Source: Fallopia convolvulus (Eukaryota > Streptophyta > Magnoliopsida > Caryophyllales > Polygonaceae). Taken from it: a DNA stretch of 64,000 nt. This document shows positions 21,985-33,239 of this stretch, piece by piece (position 1 is the first letter of the stretch; every line of letters begins with the position of its first letter). Below the pieces are notes generated by a model. It searched no databases and was not told where the DNA came from. It saw nothing but the letters and a program-made list of their open reading frames with translations. The stretch spans positions 21,002,200 through 21,066,199 of the forward strand of contig OZ024724.1 of NCBI GenBank assembly GCA_964016875.1. The letters are read 5' to 3'. Position numbers and translations under genes: made by a program.

Positions 21985-23437
21985 TACCATATAAGATTCT
22001 GCTCAACTTAAGAATTTGTCATGGCCCTATGCTTTTTAACTACCGTTAGAATTATTCAAAACCTACGTAGTACTCCGTATCTGATTCCCATCCAAATTAA
22101 ATATTCCTTCATTCTTACCCGTCTTTTGTTTACTTTGTAAAATTGAAATAATCAATAATCAGAAAGTTAAGTTACAAAGAATCACACAGCAATCGATACA
22201 CCATATCTTGCAAGAAAAAAAATCCATAGTTTGACATCACAATAGAAATTAGGAGATGAACTAGAAAAATGACAATCTTTAATCTCCATTTCTAAATTCT
22301 ATCAATCTCTTAGAGTCGAGGATGTTGAAATCAATTCTAATTTCATCAATTTATGGTCGAGAAAGTCGCATTGATTTTCATGTGTGTTCTTCAAAGAGAA
22401 CTTAAAACCAAATTTAGTGTGAATTTTGATGCAGCCAAAACTAACCCGTAAGCGAACGGGTCAATTGTAGTAGCTCAAGTGTCGATCATACAAGGACCAA
22501 TGTAATACCAATTGTACTCTACTAGTAAATTAGGCCAAAAATATAAGAAATAAGAGAAATCTATATTTAAGAGAGCTAATAATGAAATAAAGGATAAAAA
22601 CTATAGGATATATGTGTCTAAGGTTAAGGATCACCACATCAATGTTTCAATAAATAAAATTGTATTATGCCTGAATTTATTTGAAGGACCAACTATATCT
22701 AAAGTAAACACTAACTCTTCTCGGACGATAAGTGTATGTACCTAAACTCGACTAGCAGTCACTCTCGCACAAAACAAGTCTAATTTAGTTCCTTTGGGCT
22801 CTTTAGAGACTAGGGAAAAATAAAGTCAACATCCGCTCTCGCCCTCCGCTGAAAATACTCAAACCCTAATACAACTACGATAGTTAAAAATCACACAAGA
22901 GCAATTAAGTCACTCTCGCGCAAATAATTCTCAAGTCCAATCCTAGAGATCTAACATGAACATACAATATATTCAATTAATCAATCTCCTATTATTGTTA
23001 TCTCCCCTCGGTCTCAAAACCCTAATATGAATCTTATATGCATAAAACAAATAGGGCATAACGCAACCTAGGATCGAATCAAATATATTTTAATTCAGAC
23101 AAAGAATATAACTTTAATTAAATAGACATTGAATGAATCACCGAAACCCTAGAACTAGGAATTTAGCCAAGCATGATTGAAGACATAATCATGATAAATA
23201 ATCTAGCCATCAACAAATATGAATTATACAAATAAAATAAAGATTAGTCTAAATAATATAGATAATCCAAATTGTAGGGCTAAAACTTGAAACTCCAAAC
23301 CTCGATTCAATGGCAAGGCCGAAATTCCACCGTGAAAAGCTTCGTACAGTGCGGCACAAAACTTAAAAACTAACTCTACATAACACTAAACCTAAGCTAA
23401 TAAAATAAACTAATCTCCCCCTAGGTTAAGTACGTAA

Positions 23438-23439
<2 letters not shown>
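21985..23439. other. AT-rich non-coding repeat-derived DNA
   Basis: No coding sequence seen. The stretch near 22440-22520 (cgggtcaattgtagtagctc) and the recurrent cactctcgc(a/g)caaa segments near 22760 and 22910 look like the non-coding part of a retroelement, but no LTR pair or open frame supports a class. It appears to continue on the far side of the palindrome (26885-27260). Confidence 0.4.
22962..23108. repeat. 147-bp segment, copy 2 (probable source)
   Basis: The same sequence embedded in AT-rich repeat DNA about 1.0 kb from the LINE-B junction. Flanks differ on both sides. Confidence 0.92.

Positions 23440-23487
<48 letters not shown>
23440..23487. repeat. (TA)24 microsatellite
   Basis: Pure TA dinucleotide run ending at the outer edge of the left palindrome arm. 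A shorter, interrupted TA tract flanks the right arm at 26823-26850. Confidence 0.95.
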
Positions 23488-23490
<3 letters not shown>

Positions 23491-24545
23491 GAGGGATCCA
23501 GAGAAACGTAAATTATGGAGAAACGGAAGTCGTAATAAGAGTCGTTGGATTTGCAAGAATGGATGGCTAGGATTAGGGTATATAATAATAGAAAAAAAGA
23601 AAAAATGCATGATATATTTTCTAAAATGGAAGTTCCTAGATTCTAGGCTAAATTTAAGGGGGCGTTTTTTGATAAAATTTGAATTTTCGAACAGATTTTG
23701 CGAAAAAATCAGAAAAAATCTTGCACACATTCAACGTTACTCATTGTAAATTCGATTGTACTGCTTCAATATTCAAGTGCATTAATATATGAATTTATCA
23801 TGTATATATTTGAATATGTGTTAACATTTTTTGAATATTATTCAAACATTTTTCGTATTTGTCATGGTTTGAATATCTAGTCCACTTTCTTGAATGTGTA
23901 TTATGTTTTGTTTTATTGGAAATAAAATTACGTATTGAATATAAGTGTAGTGAACCTTGAATAAGTAATTGTAATATATTGAATATGATAAAAAAAAAGG
24001 GTCATTACATAAATTGCTAAAAATTAGAATACAATATTTGATTCACAATTCATGTCTATGAATTCAACAAATAACATATAAACATTCAGAGTAAAATGAC
24101 GTCTCTTTAGTGTAAAGCGTCATCTTTGATCTTTATCATCCTTCTTTCATTCTCTTTAGGCTTCTTTATGTTCTTCAACCATCTCGATATTTGTCGAACT
24201 TCAAGACTGCATATTCAACATATAATACATAAACATTCGAAATACAATAACTATAAATTCAAACTTGCATGTCTAAAAATCGCAACTTCAAATATCTTGT
24301 ATTTTGTGAATTTCAACCTCATATTCGATTGTTAAGAACGCATATTCAGAATATCAAATTGCATATTCAACAAAATATATATACTCAATATGCATATTTA
24401 ATCGTTTAGTATGCCTATTCTTTCATTCACAAATCAATCTGTTCAGAATTGTATATTCAACAAAAAATACATAAACATTCAGAGTAAAATGCCTACGAAT
24501 TCAAACAAAATATGCATATATTCATTCACCGAAGCATACGAGTTA

Positions 24546-24728
24546 CTACGTTTTTCTAACAAGGTCTCTGAATTTCAATTCAGATTTACTCACAAACACC
24601 ATGGGCCTCATCTCATCCTTCTTGTAATCAATCCACACATTGATGGAGTGCCCACTTTTCAATTCCACTTCATAAGACTCTAGATTCGCGGTTAACACTG
24701 AAGCGTGATTATTGTTCGGATTTATAAC
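24546..24728 (-). pseudogene. Possible captured lectin-domain exon, left arm
   Basis: Mirror copy of 25586-25768 on the other strand, preceded by a TTGTAG acceptor-like site. It translates to VINPNNNHASVLTANLESYE and SGHSINVWIDYKKDEMRPMV before a stop. The NPNNNH and I.VWIDY blocks recall L-type (legume) lectin domains; the match is short and was not tested. Confidence 0.35.
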
Positions 24729-25270
24729 CTACAATAAACAAATTTTTAGTATGAAACACAACGTAAATGCAGATTAAATCATGTAAAAAACAAACAAATT
24801 ATTGACAAAAAACGAGAAAAATATAACTACCTAGTTGTTAATCCGAATTCATGGTTAAAACTGAAATCGGGGGAGAGGAAGAAGGAGAGCCCATCGCCGG
24901 AAGATCCAGGGTTGAAATTGGCGATGGAGAAGACGAAATTTGTGGAGAACGAGTCATCGAAGAAGAAGAGGTCGAGCAGGAGAAGAAGAGAGCATGGACG
25001 ACGATGGAGAGAGCAGAGAATCGAGAGAGAAATATGAATTGCAAAAATTAAGGATTTGGATGTGTTTTTATTTGGAAATAATTAATATGGAAGAGATAAA
25101 TCTGATTTAGTATAAAAGATATGGAGAGAGAAAGTATTAAATTAATTGATTAAAAAAATTAGATTAAATCTGATTTAATACTTTCTCTCTCCATATCTTT
25201 TATACTAAATCAGATTTATCTCTTCCATATTAATTATTTCCAAATAAAAACACATCCAAATCCTTAATTT

Positions 25271-25459
25271 TTGCAATTCATATTTCTCTCTCGATTCTCT
25301 GCTCTCTCCATCGTCGTCCATGCTCTCTTCTTCTCCTGCTCGACCTCTTCTTCTTTGATGACTCGTTCTCCACAAATTTCGTCTTCTCCATCGCCAATTT
25401 CAACCCTGGATCTTCCGGCGATGGGCTCTCCTTCTTCCTCTCCCCCGATTCAGTTTTAA
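25271..25459 (+). other. Short ORF near the palindrome loop, secretory-like start (right arm)
   Basis: Starts MQFIFLSRFSALSIVVHALF, a hydrophobic stretch like a signal peptide, then a Ser/Pro-rich segment. The mirrored frame in the left arm (24838-25044, minus) is the same but ends differently (PPISVLTMNSD versus PPIQF) because of a 1-bp change. Neither joins in frame to the lectin-like exon, as stops come before the donor-like site. Function unknown, probably none. Confidence 0.3.
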
Positions 25460-25585
25460 CCATGAATTCGGATTAACAACTAGGTAATTATATTTTTCTC
25501 GTTTTTTGTCAATAATTTGTTTGTTTTTTACATGATTTAATCTGCATTTACGTTGTGTTTCATACTGAAAATTTGTCTATTGTAG

Positions 25586-25768
25586 GTTATAAATCCGAAC
25601 AATAATCACGCTTCAGTGTTAACCGCGAATCTAGAGTCTTATGAAGTGGAATTGAAAAGTGGGCACTCCATCAATGTGTGGATTGATTACAAGAAGGATG
25701 AGATGAGGCCCATGGTGTTTGTGAGTAAATCTGAATTGAAATTCAGAGACCTTGTTAGAAAAACGTAG
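25586..25768 (+). pseudogene. Possible captured lectin-domain exon, right arm
   Basis: After a TATTGTAG acceptor-like site it translates to VINPNNNHASVLTANLESYE, then LKSGHSINVWIDYKKDEMR, ending at a stop after LVRKT. It resembles the N.NNH...I.VWIDY segment of L-type lectins. Without flanking lectin exons this is weak, and no product is expected. Confidence 0.35.
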
Positions 25769-26830
25769 TAACTCGTATGCTTCGGTGAATGAATATATGC
25801 ATATTTTGTTTGAATTCGTAGGCATTTTACTCTGAATGTTTATGGATTTTTTGTTGAATACACAATTCTGAACAGATTGATTTGTGAATGAAAGAATAGG
25901 CATACTAAACGATTAAATATGCATATTGAGTATATATATTTTGTTGAATATGCAATTTGATATTCTGAATATGCGTTCTTAACAATCGAATATGAGGTTG
26001 AAATTCACAAAATACAAGATATTTGAAGTTGCGATTTTTAGACATGCAAGTTTGAATTTATAGTTATTGTATTTCGAATGTTTATGTATTATATGTTGAA
26101 TATGCAGTCTTGAAGTTCGACAAATATCGAGATGGTTGAAGAACATAAAGAAGCCTAAAGAGAATGAGAGAAGGATGATAAAGATCAAAGATGACGCTTT
26201 ACACTAAAGAGACGTCATTTTACTCTGAATGTTTATATGTTATTTGTTGAATTCATAGACATGAATTGTGAATCAAATATTGTATTCTAATTTTTAGCAA
26301 TTTATGTAATGACCCTTTTTTATCATATTCAATATATTACAATTACTTATTCAAGGTTCACTACACTTATATTCAATACGTAATTTTATTTCCAATAAAA
26401 CAAAACATAATACACATTCAAGAAAGTGGACTAGATATTCAAACCATGACAAATACGAAAAATGTTTGAATAATATTCAAAAAATGTTAACACATATTCA
26501 AATATATACATGATAAATTCATATATTAATGCACTTGAATATTGAAGCAGTACAATCGAATTTACAATGAGTAACGTTGAATGTGTGCAAGATTTTTTCT
26601 GATTTTTTCGCAAATTCTGTTCGAAAATTCAAATTTTATCAAAAAACGCCCCCTTAAATTTAGCCTAGAATCTAGGAACTTCCATTTTAGTAAATATATC
26701 ATGCATTTTTTCTTTTTTTCTATTATTATATACCCTAATCCTAGCCATCCATTCTTGCAAATCCAAAGACTCTTATTACGACTTCCGTTTCTCCATAATT
26801 TACGTTTCTCTGGATCCCTCCCCTATATAG

Positions 26831-29537
26831 ATATAGATATATATATATCCTCCTCCTAAAATATAATATATCTATATATAAAACTGCAACCACCGAAATA
26901 AAATATATGGGCCTCCATCAGCAATCTTTTAATAGCCCATTGTTCATACGCATAAAAAGGCAAAGCACACACTTCACGCACGCCGGAGCTTCGGTCTTCA
27001 AATTAATTGGGTTGACATATAAGAACTTAAGCCCAAAACTCTATAGTTTCCAGACCAGCCCCGTACATATGTGTCCACTTGTAGGGTGTTTGCCAATCAG
27101 TCTCTAATTCACCACCAAAAATAGCCTTAATTACCTGAAATATATCAAAGCACGAGAATAGATTTCGAATACAAAATAAAATAAAATAAATATAAAATAT
27201 GAGAAATATGCATAATGACCTAAATTAATATGCAACTAGACCCCTAAAACTTGTTTAAATTAGGCATTATCAAATTTGTTTTGATATTTCTTTCCTCGAT
27301 GAGTAATTTCTCTAAGGAAGTTGTTAATTTGTTTAAAGTCGCTCGTTTGCTCAAATCTGATGGTTTGTGTTTCTGGTAATGACCATCGTTGGTAGTTTCC
27401 GACTCGGATTACGATCTCGTATCGTTGGGAAAGGTTTTTGAAATGCTTCGGTCCTTCGGAGATGTTGACCTTTGTCCGTCTCCATCGACAACGATTGTCC
27501 AATCTTTGTTTCCGGTGACGCGGCCTTCGAGGCGTGGGCCTTTCTGTTTGGTTTGGTCGTCGTGGTCGTTTGCTTTTCTTGCATATTTCCTTTTGCCTCT
27601 CGATGTTAGACGGGTGTCATCGACTTTTCGCTCTGATCGTCGATAGTTTGTTCTGGGATTATCCGGCTGACGTGGCCATTTTTCAACCAGATTTATGTTT
27701 TTCGTTTTTTGTTTGTGTTTTTGAGTTCCTTCTAGGGCTTGGGCCATGGTTTGGTCCTTTTGGACTCTTGTGGTTTTTGTGGATTTTATGCTTGCCTGAC
27801 TTTTTGATGAAGGATCTTGATGTTGCAAGCGGTACAAGGCAATCCGAGAAAGACCCGAGCAACCTTGATGGAGGAACTTAGGGTATATCTCCCTCGGCTG
27901 GACTCAGAATTGGGTGACTCTAAAGCCCAGATTTAGATCTACAAGTCTAGTTAAAATGTTCAAAATATGAGCGCCAAGATGATGAATAGATTGAAAGTTA
28001 TAACAATTTTACTAAGATGTCGCAGAATCAACCAAGAAGGATTTCAACTTGTTTTGATGGAGTTTTTGAAAGGGATTATGGATTCAAGTTTGATGGAGGA
28101 TGAGATTGTGATTTTAGACAAAATGTTGTGAGGAAATGGAGGATGGAATTCAAGTGTGGTGGTTGAATACGAACGTACCCCCAAGATGATGTGACTCACC
28201 TCTCGGAAACACGAACTAGGAGGTTCGTTCTAGGATATGACGCACCTAGTTGAATCTCCGGGTTTGGATTTGATATGACTCACGAATCCAAGGATCTAAA
28301 CTGAAAATGAAAGCAAAATCAAGGGAAATTTCGATAGAAATCAAAGGGGGGACAAGGGTTCAAGGTTTCATGTTCATTCTTGTCTAAAGAGGCAACATGG
28401 GCGTCTATAATGTTATAAACCTAGACAAAAGGAAGATTCTTACAAAGAATCCTCATACTTTGAAAAAGTGACAAAAATATTTAAGAGAAAATTACATAAA
28501 AGGTCCAAACTTTAGGCTAAACACACATACGGCTCATGGCACCGACGATGAAACTAACAAGAGACTCCACGCCACACAAGTGTCATTGGTCGGCACTCCA
28601 AGGGTCATTAGGCCTCTCTTGAGCTCCTATTGCAATGCTCGAGCTCTAGCATGGGTGATTTGACCCAAAAATGGTGACGCGTCTGTCTTCGAACTTGGCA
28701 CCGTGTCAGGATCATCAAGGAGGGATCTCAGTGCTTGGTTGAGTCTTGACACCATCTATGGAAGTCTTGGTGTCATTTGCCCTTTTTTGAGGAATAAAAG
28801 AGCCTCCCAAAGTATGGTCGGAGGGAACTTGAAAGGTTCCCGATGGACTTGGCTTCAAAGCCCCATTCGGCGTGACGCTCGGAGTGGCACTCGACACGTC
28901 GAGGCAAGGCGTCGGCGTGCCCATGGCTCGCTCTGATGGTGTGCGAAATAACTGCTAAATAATCAAGGGGTTGATGAAACTCGAAATAAACCAGTGCTAG
29001 AAGACAAGAAATGAGATTACTTTTATTCGACTGTGCAAACACTTGCTTTTTATATATATCTTTAGCACGAGATTACAGATTGAGAGGTTACAAATAATGA
29101 GATTACAATCAGTGAGATTAAGCCCTAGATCTCTCTTAGAGTATTCGAGATCTCGATCTAACAAGGTTCGAGATCTCCTAGTTACAACGAGGTTCTATCA
29201 CCAACAAGCTATGTAGCGAGCCCTAGTAGCAAGGGCGAGGAGCTGATTTAGCACGCGGTGGTTGTGACCTGCGAGGTGATACAACGAGATCTTTGACTGA
29301 GGCGGGGATTCTTTGGGTGACTTGAAGTCTTTTTGTAGACCTTCACTTGGATGTAGCACGGTCTTTAACGATGTTTCAACACGATGATCTTCAACAAGCA
29401 AGATAGTTCTTGAGTTCAAGATGTTTTTCGACCCCTTGCTACCTATGAGGTTCTCCTCTATTTATAGAGGTTTGAAGAATCGGGTTTTAATGTTTGCTCG
29501 ATGTGGGACGCCCGAGATCAAGCTCTTTGATTGGTCA
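26831..29537. other. Repeat-derived non-coding region between the palindrome and LTR-A
   Basis: Several open stretches occur on both strands at 27260-27880, but none gives a recognisable domain. 28200-28960 and 29000-29480 look like pieces of LTRs (mixed GC, with gagatctcga/cgagatctc short inverted motifs around 29140-29175). No boundaries could be set. Confidence 0.4.
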
Positions 29538-30469
29538 TGATGTGAGCCCCACCAGGACGGCTAGCCAAGACGAGGAGGACATGTCCGTGCGCTCCGATGG
29601 TCCGATCACACGAGCTAGGACTCGGGCCATAACCCGAGCCACTTCGTCCATCATCGCGCGCGCCATCGCAAGCCACGGCGCAACCACTGGCACGCCCCTC
29701 TCCACATGCCTCGTCACCATCGGCGCGCCGAGTATCCAGCCCGACACCTCGCACCGCAGCGCCGAGAACCCCATTCTCGGCACCGTACCAGTCGCGAGCG
29801 CCGAGCCACATGCCACGCCGGGCCACCCCGACGTGGGAACTTGAGGTTCCAGCGCGCCTCGGCCTCGACACTCGAGGTCCGAGCGCGCGCCAGCCTCGGC
29901 ACCGTCGACGCCGTGCCGCGCGCTTGCCAGCGTCGCGACACGCCCTTGGCGCGCCACAGCCTTGTCACGGCCTTGTCGCGACACTCGCGACTAGGCCACC
30001 GTGACCTATTTTTATTTCTTTCTATTTTTAGAACTATTTCCATTCCGAAACATTGCTACTTATGTCTTTACTATTTTTATGCATTTTGGGCTTGGGCCAA
30101 GTGGTTGGGCCGCATGCTTGCCTCCCCCTTCACTTCCCCACGCCGCCTAGTGTTTCTAGCTAGGGCGCGCGCCTCCTTCCCCTATAAAAGGAGCACGCCC
30201 CTCTATGTATTTCTTACACTTTGAATGAACTAACGTTATGCTGTCGAGATCTCTCCAGAACTACTTCTAAAAGGCGTCAACCCCAATTTATCTTCTCATC
30301 CCATATTCCTCAATTCTCCCTCAAAAGAGAGCACCTTCTCATCCTTTCAATTCTCTTCTCATCAAAGTCTAGTCGTTTTCGACTCAAAACCTATCCAACA
30401 CGCAAGAGAAGACCATTTACGAGTCCAAAGATCGATCCTTTCGTGAATCTCCCACCGGGGTTCACATCA
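29538..30469 (+). mobile_element. LTR-A copy 1 (932 bp), complete LTR
   Basis: Begins TGATGTGAG and ends TTCACATCA, so it has the TG...CA ends with an 8-bp inverted terminal match (TGATGTGA/TCACATCA). It contains a TATAAAA box at 30183 and is followed by a tRNA-Met-like primer site. The middle (29590-30000) is very GC- and CpG-rich. Direction of transcription is plus. Confidence 0.85.
30183..30189 (+). promoter_or_regulatory. LTR-A copy 1 TATA box
   Basis: TATAAAA within ccccTATAAAAggagc, about 286 bp before the LTR end; conserved in copy 2 at 31889-31895. Confidence 0.7.
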
Positions 30470-30470
30470 A

Positions 30471-30484
30471 CTAGCATTAGAGCC
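30471..30484 (+). other. Degenerate primer-binding site next to LTR-A copy 1
   Basis: CTAGCATTAGAGCC one base after the LTR end resembles the initiator tRNA-Met site TGGTATCAGAGC with several mismatches. Confidence 0.6.
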
Positions 30485-31001
30485 TCGGATTGCGTAAGTC
30501 TTTCTCTCGCTTTTACTCGTTTTTTGCACGAATTTTTTTTCTCCACCATTTTCATTAGCTTCCGCCATATATACCATCATTCACCTAGTTTCCATTGTTA
30601 TTTGCTTCGAAAAAAATCAGAAAAATCAACAAAAAAATCGCCAAAAACCCCGCCGACTTGCACTTGTTTTCGGTTCATCATCTTAAGATTTCGAGCTTGC
30701 TTGCATTCTTCATGTTTGTTTGAATTGATTGAATTGTGCACGTCTTCCATACTTTCTGTTTGTGCGAGATTTGGTCCGATCTTGACCGATCTCGTGGTTG
30801 TTAGAAAAGGCAAGAATATTGCCAAATCTTGTTAGTTGCCGAAAATTCAAAAAAAAAATACAATTGGATAAGTAAAGCCAAAAAAGGCAACCTTATCCTA
30901 CTAAATTAATTTAAAAAAAAAGATTTTGTGGGGACACACAAGCCAAAATAAGGCAAGTGTTTCCATATTTGCAATTATCTCATTCGGCCCCCCTTGCTTC
31001 A
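30485..31001. other. Leader-like sequence between LTR-A copy 1 and LTR-B segment
   Basis: AT- and pyrimidine-rich sequence typical of an LTR-element 5' leader, with no gag. It is not present between the corresponding parts of the second cassette. Confidence 0.4.
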
Positions 31002-31239
31002 ATATGCGCGACATCCGGTTCCCCGGACCCATGATGCGAGGTTTTAGCCTCAGGGTCACGGGTAGCGAGGTTAGAGGTTTGGTGATCTCTTTTGCGAGGA
31101 TTCGTTTTGCGAGGCTGAACACTTGGGTTTTTCTCTTGTTATGCGCTTGATGATTCCTGGACATGTTCTCTCTTATTTCATTAATGGGCTTTCTGAAAGA
31201 TATCAGGCCCATTAAGCTTTTTACGATCCAGGTTAGGCC
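31002..31239 (+). repeat. LTR-B segment, copy 1
   Basis: atatgcgcgacatccggttc through ggttaggcc; nearly identical to 32344-32581. It ends four bases before LTR-A copy 2, cutting off the TATA region seen in copy 2. Confidence 0.85.
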
Positions 31240-31243
31240 GAGG

Positions 31244-32080
31244 TGATGTGAGCCCCACCAGGACGGCTAGCCAAGACGAGGAGGACATGTCCGTGCGCTC
31301 TGATGGACCGATCACACAAGCTAGGACTCGGGCCATAACCCGAGACACTTCGTCCATCATCACGCGCGCCATCGCAAGCCACGACGCAACCACTGGCGCG
31401 CCCCTCTCCACATGCCTCGTCACCATCGGCGCGCCGAGTCTCCAGCCCGACGCCTCGCACCGCAGCGCCGAGAACCCCATTCTCGGCACCGTACCAGTCG
31501 CGAGCGCCGAGCCACATGCCACGCCGGGCCACCCCGGCGTGGGAACTTGAGGTTCCAGTGCGCCTCGGCCTCGACACTCGAGGTCCGAGCGCGCGCCAGC
31601 CTCGGCACCGCCGACGCCGTGCCGCGCGCTTGCCAGCGTCGCGACACGCCCTTGGCGCGCCACAGCCTTGTCACGGCCTTGTCGCGACACTCGCGACTAG
31701 GCCATCGTGACCTATTTTTATTTCTTGCTATTTTTAGAACTATTTCCATTCCGAAACATTGCTACTTATGTCTTTACTATTTTTATGCATTTTGGGCTTG
31801 GGCCAAGTGGTTGGGCCGCATGCTTGCCTCCCCCTTCACTTCCCCACGCCGCCTAGGGTTTCTAGCTAAGGCGCGCGCCTCCTTCCCCTATAAAAGGAGC
31901 ACGCCCCTCTATGTATTTCTTACGCTTTGAATGAACTAACGTTATGCTGTCGAGATATCTCCAGAACTACTTCTAAAAGGCGTCAACCCCAATTTCTCTT
32001 CTCATCCCATATTCCTCAGTTCTCCCTCAAAAGAGAGCACCTTCTCATCCTTTCAATTCTCTTCTCATCAAAGTCTAGTC
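31244..32080 (+). mobile_element. LTR-A copy 2, 3'-truncated
   Basis: Matches LTR-A copy 1 from TGATGTGAG to caaagtctagtc with scattered substitutions, then switches to an internal LTR-A segment. Its TATAAAA box is at 31889-31895. Confidence 0.88.
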
Positions 32081-32343
32081 ACCATCGGCGCGCCGAGTCT
32101 CCAGCCCGACGCCTCGCACCGCAAGTCTCCAGCCCGACGCCGTGACCGAGGTCTTGAGGCCTCACAAAGGTATGGATTTTTTGTTTTTTTAAGATGGGTA
32201 TGGCAATGGGCCTTGAGTTTAACCTCAGAAACCTCGCCGAATCCCGTTATTCCTTGTACCTTGGTCCCACCTCTTATTCCGCTATTTTGCGCACCATCAC
32301 AACCCCATGGCCTGGGGGTCTCGTCCCGAGGACCGTAGGTCAT
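32081..32343. other. Scrambled junction sequence
   Basis: Begins with accatcggcgcgccgagtct, a segment that in LTR-A normally lies about 660 bp earlier, repeats agtctccagcccgacgcc twice within 50 bp, then continues into unrelated sequence (32150-32343) before LTR-B resumes. Confidence 0.75.
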
Positions 32344-32770
32344 ATATGCGCGACATCCGGTTCCCCGGACCCATGATGCGAGGTTTTAGCCTCAGGGTCA
32401 CGGGTAGCGAGGTTAGAGGTTTGGTGATCTCTTTTGCGAGGATTCGTTTTGCGAGGCTGAACACTTGGGTTTTTCTCCTGTTGTGCGCTTGATGATTCCT
32501 GGACATGTTCTCTCTTATTTCATTAATGGGCTTTCTGAAATATATCAGGCCCATTAAGCTTTTTCCGATCCAGGTTAGGCCCAGGTTCGCGCTTTATAAA
32601 GCTCCCTTTCACGTTCCTCCCCTCTTCATTCCGCATCTTCTTCTCCGAGCATTTTTCACTTTCTCTCTCTTTTGTTTTTGCGGTTTGTGGCGAGCAGACG
32701 AAGTGTCTTCTACGGTTTTCACTTTTCAGGCCCGCAACCGCCTTCTTCACGCCAACTTCCGACAAGTAAG
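32344..32770 (+). repeat. LTR-B segment copy 2 with TATA box and leader
   Basis: The first 238 bp repeat 31002-31239; the copy then runs on through a TTATAAA box (about 32593-32600) and a pyrimidine-rich leader, ending in a donor-like GACAAGTAAGT. It reads as the 3' part of the LTR and the leader of the gypsy remnant that follows. Confidence 0.65.
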
Positions 32771-33239
32771 TGCTCGATTCTCTCTTTCATGTGTTTTTGG
32801 CGTTTCTTCTTTCTTTTATCGTCTCGTGCCCTAGTGGGAGGCAATGGTTTTATAGCATTTCGCACCGTTGTCTCGACGGCGAAACGGAGGGGGCGAGGGC
32901 GGCGTTGGTGGTTCGGCGATGTTCTCGAGTCTTTCGGCGCGTCAGGCGACGGTTGTGTTTCTTCGCCACCCCTATTTTTGAATTTCGATTTTCTTGGAAA
33001 GCCAAACGTCTCGCCGTACTTTTGGCGATTCACATTCCCCTAGGCTGTCCCATCTGTCAAAGTAGCCATAGGATGATGCGTCCCCCTGTACTACCACCCC
33101 ACGTTTTCTTTCTTTTGTGGCTTTGTTCGATGTCTCAAAACCTCTTCTTTTCCTGGTGTTCGCCTTTCGATTTTCTAGTGACTCCAATATCTCTGTTAGT
33201 TCGTGCTTCCCCCGACTACGCACGTCTTCTAGGGTTGAA

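Larger units (their letters stand above)
23481..26830. mobile_element. Foldback element or palindrome: two 1.66-kb inverted arms with a 30-bp loop
   Basis: The left arm 23481-25142 and right arm 25173-26830 are reverse complements with only scattered single-base differences; the loop is 25143-25172. Outer ends are tatataggggagggatccag. The element sits in a TA-rich target. No transposase was found. The arms are AT-rich, with many TGAATA/TTGAAT motifs and exon-like captured sequence near the loop. Class unknown: a non-autonomous terminal-inverted-repeat or foldback transposon, or a local inverted duplication, would all look like this. Confidence 0.9.

Noticed and set aside
27409..27881. Overlapping ORFs of 115-142 codons on both strands
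   Set aside because: Compositionally biased translations with no recognised domain and no splice or promoter context; not enough to call a gene.
29494..30224. Long overlapping open frames on both strands in the GC-rich LTR-A (and again at 31181-31930)
   Set aside because: They occur in nearly every frame, have Arg/Ala-rich low-complexity translations without domains, and lie within a defined LTR. High GC explains the lack of stops.
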